DNA of 64,000 nt from Portulaca oleracea (taxonomy: Eukaryota; Streptophyta; Magnoliopsida; Caryophyllales; Portulacaceae): contig CM055869.1 in the NCBI GenBank assembly GCA_029582165.1, positions 59,839,518-59,903,517 of the forward strand, in the 5' to 3' direction. Positions 55,445 to 64,000 of the stretch are shown here, piece by piece. The notes under the pieces were generated by a model. That model ran no database searches. It was not told the origin of the DNA and saw only the letters and a list, made by a program, of their open reading frames with translations. The position numbers and the translations under genes are program-made. Within the stretch, counting starts at the first letter, position 1. Each line of letters opens with the position of its first letter.

Positions 55445-58391
55445 AGGAATTACCTCACTATCTCTCTCAGTTTTCCCCCTCATAATTTCATATATGTGAC
55501 ATGTTCAATGTTTGCCTATAGGCTACAAGTTTTATTTTTGGCCCAAATATGCATTAAGCCAGCTACATCTCAGCTTCTAGATTCGGGTCATTTCAAGTTC
55601 GGATGAAAATTAATGCATATTACGTCTTTTGTAGAGTGTATTTGGTTGCATGAAAATCCCGATTTCTAAGTTGACTAATTTTATCTATGTCTGGTCATTT
55701 GTCAATTGTCAATTGAAAACATTTTACGTGAGGTCTACAATTTTATAATAATTATTGGGAAAAAATTTCGCAGGGATCAAGTAAAAAAAAATTTAATGTG
55801 GGAAATGAGATCCAAGGAAATTTGCAACTTCAACCAAGCATCTTAAAATATACTTTCCCATGATTTTTTTGGACATTTCGTGAAAAATTTCACTCGAAAG
55901 AATTTTTTACAGGCCTACAGGAATTAATCTTTTGGGATTTTATCTCCAATTAATCTACACTCATAGGCAATTGACTGAAAATAATCCAAGCTGACTTTTT
56001 GGATTAACTTAGTTCATGACCCTGCTCATCTCCACACAGGGAGACTTGCAGGCCATGAAAATCGATCCTATAACCTCCAAGATGGAAGGTCACATTCATG
56101 ACAAGTGAACTACTAGCTCATTCGCTATAAATACATATTAATTGAACCCAAAATTCCTAACCTTTTTATGAACTTTAGTTCATGAACTGAAATTGTTTAC
56201 ATCTGAATCCTCCGAACGGGTCATTCATTATCATATTCACCCACCATTATCTATATTTGGTGTATTTCAAATCAATTTGAGATACACCAATAATGTGAAC
56301 CTTATTAAAGTGATATACATTTTGAGAGTAGTAAGTCCTGTGCTTTAAATTACTGATTGATGAAATTGGTTTAAAAAGCCAATTTTGAGAGGAAATTTGG
56401 TGTAAAGTCATAAAATGCTTTATGTATGTTTTGACATTGGATATGAAAGTATGTTCTACTGTTTGTCTGATTAAAGTGGAATTATAGATTGGTCAATAAA
56501 AATAAATTAAGTGGAATTAAAGTCTTATTATAAAAGCAATTGCATTTACTTTATTATTATGTCTTTCCAAAAAGATTGATAACTATATCCACATAAAAGA
56601 AAAGAAGGAATGATAACAAGAGCTAAATTATGGTGATAAAAAGAAACAAAAGAGTTATATTATTATGAAAGGTCTCATTATCTTTAGTTATTATAGGCAT
56701 TATTATATGTTATTGCAAAAAAAAAAAAACTATCTTTTAGTTTTGTGTTCCTAATGAGGAGTGACATACAAATGTATCTATAGTAGCTTTATGTGTTTTT
56801 TTTTTCAATTATTCAAATCAAAATAGATTAAAGTTTATCTGTACAATAGTTAAATATCTCAAAATAACCTCAAGCAACAAAACATATAATAAATAGCCAA
56901 AAACCAAACACTCGCTATTAATTTTCATTGTCATGAAGCAAATACTTATATCTCTTGGCAGATTGACCTGATTGTCAAAGACATTGAAGATGATTTCTCC
57001 TTATGCCACATCTATCATAAAACAAACATTGCGACATATTGAATTGCCCAACAAGGCCACAAAAGTAATTAGTGTTAGTGTTACAGCTCAACATACCAAT
57101 AACAAAATTGCACGTTGGAATTAATTTTTCCCCTGCCCCCAAAATATGGTTATATAATTCCAATCTCCCATTATTTTGAATACTATGTTTTTTTTTCGAT
57201 TATTATGAATACTATGTAATTTGTTAAATTTTCACGTATTTCATCTTTGAATTCGTTCATTGCTTCTCTCTTGTAAATATTATAGATTGTGATGTTATAG
57301 TAGGTTGATCGGTATTGTCTGAAATCTTGCATACGACAATGAGCTCCTCTATCTATATATGGACTAAATGTCCAAGATTATATGGTGTTAAAAAATAAGT
57401 AAAATTGATTAGAATTTTAGTATTATTGTCGTTAAAACTATTAGATCTAATACATGACCTCTTAAATGTAAATTCTGGCTTTGTCTCTAAATATTCTCAT
57501 TAGTTAAAGTAACCAAATTATACTACAAAATTCAAGACATTTTTTTTTATAACAATTTAAGACATAATTAATTTTAGTCTCTCTAGAAAATTCATAGTTT
57601 CTCTTCACCTTTTGAGTGGTGACAAAAAAAAAAACCTCAATTATGAGAATGATAATTCAAAAAAAATATATATAACAAATATGGCCATTATTTTATGTAC
57701 CTGCATGGGAATATTATTAAAAAGCACAAAACTACAAACAAATAAATTTAATTGTTCCTTCAAAAATGGTACTTTCTATTTGTGATTGTCCTTATCCCCA
57801 TAACTTGGGCCCCCTCTACTCTTTTCCTCTTTTGCCTTCCTTTTTTTTTGGTGCAAGATCATTTTCAACAATGTAATTTTTTGTTTGAAAAAAAAAAGTA
57901 TAATGATAAAATTAAAAAGTAAATTTGATTTATTGTATTATTGTCTCTTAAATGATTGAATCTAGTCCATAACACCTCAAAGATAGAGGTTGGATTCATC
58001 TCTATCAAGAAATATGCAATTAAATACTAGAAAACAAAAGAAACTAACAAGTAATTCATCATTTTCCAAATGGTTTCTTCAAAAAAGAAGTAAAAAAATA
58101 TGAAAAAAAAGAACTAGGGTAACCATTGTACTTTTCTTAATAGACGACAACGATAATTTCCCAGATGAAATAAGTTTAAGCGTGGTTCAGAAAATCCAAA
58201 TATAGACAGTTTTGCTGCATGAACAGAAATTTTTGGAGAAATTGTTTCTAATAGACTTTTTTTAACAGATATCACGTTAAATTATACATGAAACTATTTC
58301 ACCGCATATTTAGTGGTAAAAAAAAAATTAACGAAATACCGTGTACAGTAAAAAGTGACAGATAAATAGAAACATGTACGATCCGATCAAG
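55445..58391. other. AT-rich spacer, no gene
   Basis: A short SINE-like piece near 56190-56225 (GTTTACATCTGAATCC). Otherwise no coding, RNA or clear mobile element was recognised. Confidence 0.45.
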
Positions 58392-58549
58392 GTTGTTAAA
58401 ATCTGGATCCTGACTCGAAACTATGGGGAAGTTAGGATCAGAAATTAGCCCATGTAGGATCGTGGATCGTGTGTAAATAGTAGAATCGTATCGAGGATTT
58501 CGGACCATAAAATTGTAAAATCGTAAATCAGGATCGGAATTTTAATAAC
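58392..58549. mobile_element. MITE of the GTTRTTAAAATC family
   Basis: GTTGTTAAAATCTGGATCC at the left and GGATCGGAATTTTAATAAC at the right are inverted. The interior CCCATGTAGGATCGTGGATC is shared with 17097-17238. Confidence 0.7.
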
Positions 58550-58969
58550 TATGGATCCGATATCGAATCCATTTAGATTTAGGGTGGAGTAAATTAAAAC
58601 TAAGTATACGTGGAAGGGGTGTTCTGAGAGTAAAGCCAAATGCAATACTCCATCATGACTATATATGCAAGTGCCACTTAAATGCTTCTCCTACCATCCC
58701 AAAAACAACACACTCTTTTTCCTTTATATATTTCCAATATTTCATGCCTATAGAAATTCAAGAAACAAACACTACTTTCTATGGGCTCTTTTTGAGAAAA
58801 CCATAACTCATTTGAAACTCCTTTTAATTACCTTGAATTAATTAATTCCCATAGTTTTTTGGGTCATTATTATTATTGTTATTATGAGTGAGTTATTGGT
58901 GTAGGATGCTTATCTTTTGAGAGATTTTTGTGGGTTTTTGGTTTGGTTTGGTTTGGAGCTTTGAAGAAG

Positions 58970-59087
58970 ATGGAGGGCATTGATGTGGAAGAAGAACATA
59001 GGAATAGGTTGAAAGGGGTGAAGCTCAACAAGTATGCTTTGGCTTGTGCACTCTTGGCTTCTACAAACTCCATTTTGCTTGGCTATG
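58970..59087 (+). CDS. First exon of a sugar/polyol transporter-like gene (partial)
   Basis: The ATG at 58970 opens 39 codons plus one base, ending at donor TATG|GTATG. The text LNKYALACALLASTNSILLGY is the start of the first membrane helix of plant polyol/monosaccharide transporters of the major facilitator superfamily (family pattern NKYAxACALLAS...LLGYD). The leading acidic MEGIDVEEEH fits the cytosolic N-terminus. These genes usually have a short first exon and a long second one. No second exon was found up to 64000, so the intron exceeds 4.9 kb, or the gene is truncated. Family members are proton symporters for polyols or monosaccharides; the substrate cannot be told. Assignment rests on 20-30 residues only. 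Confidence 0.65.
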
Positions 59088-59498
59088 GTATGTTTCTTAT
59101 CTTCTAAACCTCCATTTTTACTCTAAAATCTCAATTGTTTGAGGTATATATGGAGAGGTCAGATGTAACAGTTTTACACCTTCTGAAAAATTATGTTTTG
59201 AACACTATGAAATCTTGTAGAGTGTGGTATGTTTCTTATCTTCTAAACTCCATTTGACTCCGAAATCTTGACTTGGTGAGGTATGGAGGGGTCAGACATA
59301 ACAGTCTTATGCATTCTGAAAAATCATGTCTTGAACACTATATATGTAATCTTGTAGGGTATGGTGTGTTTCTTGTCTTCTAACCTCCATTTTACCCCAA
59401 CATCTCAGCTGGGTGAAATATGGAAGGTTCAGATGTAGCAGTCTTAATCTTTTAAGAAAAAAAATGTCTTGGACATTATGAAATCTTGTAGAGAGTAT
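59084..59498. repeat. Three tandem ~138-bp units spanning the transporter splice donor
   Basis: Units start at 59084, 59222 and 59360 with TATGGTATGTTTCTTATCTT, TGTGGTATGTTTCTTATCTT and TATGGTGTGTTTCTTGTCTT. Each continues CTAAACCTCCATTT-like, GAGGTCAGATGTAACAG-like, TTCTGAAAAATYATG, GAACACTATGAAATCTTGTA. The first unit begins in the last bases of the exon, so the donor site itself is repeated. Confidence 0.88.
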
Positions 59499-59930
59499 GG
59501 AGAACAAAAGACTTTAATTATCGGTTAAGTTACCGAAATTTATTGCACATGAAACTTACGAGATTTTAGTCTAGTAGTTAAAATCAAGACCGTGAATATA
59601 TATACATTGAGTTCTATACTTGATTCATTTCCTCCCTCCATTATTTGTGTTGTGATTGTACTATATGTTGCCCATTATGACTTCAAAAAAGAAGGAAAAA
59701 TTGGTGGGGATGGGGGTGGTGGGTCATTCATGTGTCTTGGCCATTTTGTGCATTAGGGAAGGTCCCTTCATGGAGCCAAGGCTAAGGGTAGCCATGAAAA
59801 TGGATTGTATTTAATGATAGTTCTTGTTTTCAAAATAAGTTTTTCTTTTTCATGAATACTAATATGTTGTTTTTGAGAAAGACTTCAAATCCAAAATCCA
59901 TACTTGAACAACTTCTATGGAAAACTATTA
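59499..59930. other. Putative intron sequence of the transporter-like gene, no feature
   Basis: AT-rich, no coding. A G-rich patch at 59700-59730 (GGTGGGGATGGGGGTGG). Nothing else recognised. Confidence 0.45.
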
Positions 59931-60152
59931 TACTCCCTTCATTTCATATTAATTAACATTTTGACTAAATTTTGACCGTTAATTATTCACAAATTACAAT
60001 GAGTTACAATATGATTACCTCCATTATAATTTTTAGTATAAAGTATCTTTCTAATGACGATAATTTCATATTGTAACTCATTGTAATTTATAAGTAATTA
60101 ATGGTCAAAATTTAGTTAAAGTGTCAATTAATATGGAACGGAGGAAATAGTA
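59931..60152. mobile_element. Stowaway MITE
   Basis: TACTCCCTTCATTTCATATT at the left and AATATGGAACGGAGGAAATA at the right, bordered by TA. Complementary arms ATTCACAAATTACAATGAGT and CTCATTGTAATTTATAAGTA. Same family as 31153-31367 and 61715-61930. Confidence 0.82.
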
Positions 60153-60450
60153 AATTGTGGTTTACAAACCACTAAACCCCCTAATTATGCCTCCTCCCTC
60201 CCTCCTTATTCATCTGTTACTTCCTCCTCCCCTTTTTATTTGTTATTTTAAAGGAATATATGAGAAATTAAGATAACTATGGGGAAAGAAATTATAAAAC
60301 TATTTAAATTGATAAATATAATTATGAGTGGTGTAGAATATAGATGTAAATTTGATAAAAGTTACATTAGAAATGTAAAATGACGCATAATTGCAGATAA
60401 GAAAAGTTATTTAAATTAATGGACAAATAAATAGGGACAAAGGGAGCACT

Positions 60451-61350
60451 GCAAAAAATTGCTAAGAGGTACCCTCTGTTTTGTGAAAACTATTTTTTGG
60501 GGACCATATTATTAAAAATTATAATTAGGTGATCAGTGTTATTAGGAATCTATTAATTGGGGACAAATTAGCCGGAACTTATCGGAATTCGGCGAAATTC
60601 ATCAATTTACTAACCTACCCCTAGTCACACAATATATAGCAGGCTTAATTTGCTTGACTAAGATTTTTGGCTGGTGTAAATACCTCGAATGCCCAAGTAC
60701 AACCCTTTGTTAAGCTCGGGATAGATAAGGTACAAAGGGTAAGTTTGTATACCAACAACTTACATAAATGACTGTAACCTTATAGAGTATAGCGACTACT
60801 ATTTGCAGTAGTAAGGTAAATTGCTGCCTCAAAATGTATACACAAATCTATGGATGACACAGCTACACCTTTTTGACAAACATACAAATTTTGTTGGCCT
60901 TTGAAAACTCTTGAATGTACTGTGAAAAAGAGTCATTGGGATCTTTCCCTTGAGCGCCATGGCTTCCTTGCATCCTTACTACTTGCTATGGATGATAGCG
61001 ATGTTTCCATTTGGTCGTCAAGCTTGAACGGATCAAGCAACAATTTCTCTTTGATGAATGCATCTAAGTCAAACCCGCTCTCACTTGGGTAATTTTCATC
61101 TTCAGATATGTTTAATTATAAATCAACATTTAATTATTAATCAACATGAAGGGTAGGTTAGTCATTTAACATCTAATTACAAGGGCAAGTTAGTAAATTG
61201 ATAAATTTCACCGGATTTCGGTAAGTTCCGGCGAATTTGTCCCCAAGTAATAGATTCCTAATAACATTGATCACCTAGTTATAATTTTTAATAATATGGT
61301 CCCCAAAAAATAGTTTCCGCAAAACAGAGGGTACCTCTTAGCAATTTTTC
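60451..61350. mobile_element. Pack-MULE-like element, ~165-bp terminal inverted repeats, perfect 9-bp target duplication
   Basis: GGGAGCACT flanks it at 60442-60450 and 61351-61359, the 9-bp duplication of Mutator elements. The arms 60451-~60620 and ~61183-61350 are inverted copies at roughly 90% (GCTAAGAGGTACCCTCTGTT, TTTTTTGGGGACCATATTAT, GGAATCTATTA-TTGGGGAC). The middle ~560 bases differ in composition and on the minus strand (about 61108-60940) read as an uninterrupted peptide (SEDENYPSESGFDLDAFIKE, DPFKLDDQMETSLSS, then a stop). That looks like a captured host-gene fragment. No transposase is present. Confidence 0.9.
60940..61108 (-). pseudogene. Unidentified captured gene fragment inside the Pack-MULE
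   Basis: About 56 codons without a stop on the minus strand, acidic then basic (ASSKDARKPWRSREGSQ), ending in a stop. Composition and codon-like usage differ from the arms. The opposite strand also has a 63-codon frame (60901-61092), which I take to be the shadow because its composition is less protein-like. I do not recognise the donor gene. Confidence 0.5.
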
Positions 61351-61714
61351 GGGAGCACTGGGAAAGAATGAAGAGATATCAAGACAAAATGTAAATTTAA
61401 GGGAAAAGGAACAAAATTACTTAATTATTCAATTTAGAGAAAGAAGAGTTTACATTGTAAATAAGGATAAAGAACATGGAGCTAATTATTAGGGAAAAAT
61501 CGGTAAAAAAAATACATTAAAATGTAAAAATAACAAATAATTAGAGGCAAAAGAATTAGTTAAGTGAATACATAAATTGGGATGGGGGAGTATTATTTTA
61601 GGTAAAGAAAACATAGAGACATTTTGATGTAATTCAAACACCTTAAGGTTTAAATTATTAGTGTATATGTTGAAATTCAGATAATGAGATATGTTATGGC
61701 CCAAAATCCATGCA

Positions 61715-61930
61715 ACATCCGTCCTTAAATGTTTGCCAATTAATCTAACTTTTGACCATTGATTATTCACGAGGTAAAATGAGTTACGATATAAAATTAA
61801 CACCATTATAATTTTTACTAATGTATCTTTTTAATGTTGACAATTTCATATTGTAAATCATTGTAATTTGTGAGTAATCAACAGTCAAAACTTAGTCAAA
61901 TTGACAAACATTTTAGAACAAAGATAGGAT
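61715..61930. mobile_element. Stowaway-type MITE, diverged
   Basis: CCGTCCTTAAATGTTTGCCA at the left and TGACAAACATTTTAGAACAA at the right are inverted. The arms ATTCACGAGGTAAAATGAGT and TCATTGTAATTTGTGAGTAA match the copies at 31153 and 59931. Boundaries are approximate. Confidence 0.65.
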
Positions 61931-62033
61931 TAGTCAAATTTAAAAGACCAAAAGGAAGGAAGGGTTAAGGTGAAAAGGCATAGATATAAGTTTGACCAAT
62001 TTGTAAATGAGAGATAGTCTCTTTGTGGAGAGG

Positions 62034-62108
62034 AAGCTAAGGTTAGTTGAGAAAATTGATGTGTTGATGAAGCTAAGGTTAGTTGAGAAAATTGATGTGT
62101 TGAATTGA
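62034..62108. repeat. Two tandem copies of a 37-bp unit
   Basis: GAAGCTAAGGTTAGTTGAGA followed by AAATTGATGTGTTGA occurs twice in direct succession, exact apart from the edges. Confidence 0.8.
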
Positions 62109-62190
62109 GAGTCATTGTTTTCAAAATTAATAAGAATCTTAGATTTAAATGATCTCAATTATGGGCTATAACATGTTGAATAGTCTAACT

Positions 62191-62191
<1 letters not shown>

Positions 62192-62255
<64 letters not shown>
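62192..62255. repeat. (TAA)n microsatellite, ~64 bp
   Basis: About 21 uninterrupted TAA units. Confidence 0.95.
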
Positions 62256-62256
<1 letters not shown>

Positions 62257-64000
62257 GAGTTTGGACAATTTTAGCTCAATGGTAAAGTGATATAGTTGCG
62301 CGGTTTATTACTACCATAGTACCTATAACTAAGACAACTCTACTGATATGTCACTCTACACTGTGTTAAAATGTGTTTTTTTTATAAAAAAATTATTGTT
62401 TTTAAAGAAGGGTAAGACACATTAATTAAGTAGTCTTTCTACCAAGGGTTCTACCGAGATAATCGTTATATAAATTACCTAATGGTTCCTCCCTTGGAAC
62501 ATGATTCCAAATACACTCGGAATTGAAAGATAGTAGCCCTATTTTGGTATGCTAGTTAGTAGCTTGATTCGACGACTCTCAAGGGTTCTACCTAAATCAT
62601 ACATCATCATACAAAATATTCGACAGTTCCTTAGTCGAAATTTGATTCCACACACACGTGGAATAGAGAGATAATCCCATTTCATCGAGTTAAATTGGTT
62701 AGAACTAGACTTTTGTTTCATTTCATTTCTTTGTTGTTGTTCTCAAAGTTTGTGTGCCCTGTTTTTCAAATGTGGTCACAAACTGTGGTTGAGTTTTATA
62801 ACATATTAGCCCATTCGGTAAATAAAATTGAGTCTTCACCCCTAATTATAAATTAAAAAAAGGTTTACAAATTTGGATTATTTGACATTTCATAGGCCAA
62901 AGTTGAAATTATAAATCCAAAATTCCAAATAATAAAAATAATAAGTTGTTTTAAGTAAGACTTCAAATCCAAATCCAAACTTTAAGAGGTTTGACTATTT
63001 GGCCAAAACATGTCAATATGTAACAACCTTCATCTAGAAATCATAATTCTAATCAATTCATGAATTGTGGTCTAGAAACTACTTACTCCCTCATGCCAAT
63101 AATTTTATGTAAAGAAAACACACATCTTAGTGTAAAATTTTCTTAAGTCTAAAGTTTGAAAAAATAAAGGGTATGAAATTGACATCTCTTTGAGTATCCA
63201 CTATGGGGTCTATAAGTGTAGTTGAGGGAATTATGTGGAGTGTATGAAAACTATACCCAAGTGTACATATCATAATTTATCAAACACACATGCTCTTCCA
63301 AAGAAAGGTATATAAGTACGAGTTCGCAAAATTTTATCCTAATCGAATATTCAAACTTGCCCTACATGAAAGAAAACATAATGATTTGAATTTCGATATC
63401 GACTGAAACGTTGGACACAATATTTCTCTTTATTTTTATTGATCTGACCTGATTTTGACTCGAATATAGCTCCATCAGAATCTTCTGACACCCAAATTTG
63501 TCTCGAGTATAGATTTATGTGGGTCTTGGCGGTTCGAGGTGTCCCGAATCTGGAATTCTGGATAGTTGAAAAAGATTACTTTTTTCAACTTAAATCGTAA
63601 TGAACTAAAGTAAAATATCCCATTAAACCTTCTGTACTTCTTTTCCATGGAAGTGTAGGCAATGAAATTTCTAAATTTTAGGTCAATTGAAACTAGTCTC
63701 TTTAAATAGCAAAATTTAAGGATAAGACTGCTATATTTGACCTCTCCAAACCTAGTTTATGCTGGATTTTGACTAGTTCAAAGTATGGTTCCCAAATTAA
63801 GAAAATCAATGTTTCAATGTTCATATTAATCAACTTATCCAAATTAAAACAAGTTGATGAATCATTAATTACATAGAAGGAAATTAATGTCCCTTACAAT
63901 AAGTTTTATGTTTTACCATTACCACAAACTCAAAGTCCCCATATCATTGAATGTGCAAAACAGTCAAAGAGCATGACTATCCCACTCCTTAAAAGCCTCC
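62256..64000. other. AT-rich spacer to window end
   Basis: No gene. 63390-63500 carries the CCCGA/GACCTGATTTTGACTCG repeat motifs, and 63557-63775 is a copy of the dispersed repeat also at 16810. The expected second exon of the transporter-like gene was not found here. Confidence 0.5.

Overview
This window is nuclear DNA from a flowering plant, almost certainly a eudicot. Genes have GT-AG introns and long AT-rich spacers. The recognisable proteins are plant-specific: a PERK receptor kinase, the chlorophyll b reductase NYC1, an F-box protein, an ankyrin-AAA protein of CbbX type, a polyol-transporter-like first exon and defensin-like peptides. Transposable elements fill most of the rest: MULE, hAT, Stowaway, Tourist, LINE, SINE, solo LTRs and a Cassandra LTR carrying 5S rRNA sequence. 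The SINE/MITE mix would fit Caryophyllales, but I cannot fix the species.

Layout. 1-5388: right part of a decayed Mutator-like element with a plant-mobile-domain pseudogene (+) and a FAR1/MULE/OTU-like transposase pseudogene (-). A long imperfect foldback lies at 1-450 and a GC-rich hairpin island near its right end. 6640-16570: three related small cysteine-rich (defensin-like) genes. Copy A is broken, copy B is intact (+) and copy C is intact (-). A and B lie in a direct duplication, and their introns hold nested elements. A tRNA-Gly(UCC) sits between B and C. 17740-22826: a complete eight-exon PERK kinase (-). 23000-33000: gene-poor and MITE-rich, with two paralogous Stowaway elements each interrupted by a different MITE. 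33076-34806: F-box gene with a LINE fragment beside its splice donor. 35008-35461: a foldback element with very long inverted repeats. 36348-41270: complete ten-exon NYC1 (-). 41271-49760: gene-poor, with a Cassandra LTR, a 780-bp solo LTR and a three-unit tandem repeat. 49761-54981: seven-exon ankyrin-AAA gene (+). 58970-59087: first exon of a sugar/polyol transporter-like gene whose remaining exons are not in the window. A Pack-MULE-like element lies at 60451-61350.

The genes do not form one pathway. PERK acts in cell-wall/plasma-membrane signalling, NYC1 in chlorophyll b breakdown, the F-box protein probably in SCF ubiquitin ligation, and the defensin-like peptides are secreted. The local themes are small-scale duplication, with duplicated splice-site regions in two genes, and repeated nesting of elements with readable target-site duplications. 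All coordinates and splice joints come from hand reading. Phases were checked by exon-length arithmetic for PERK, NYC1, the AAA gene, the F-box gene and both intact defensin-like genes.
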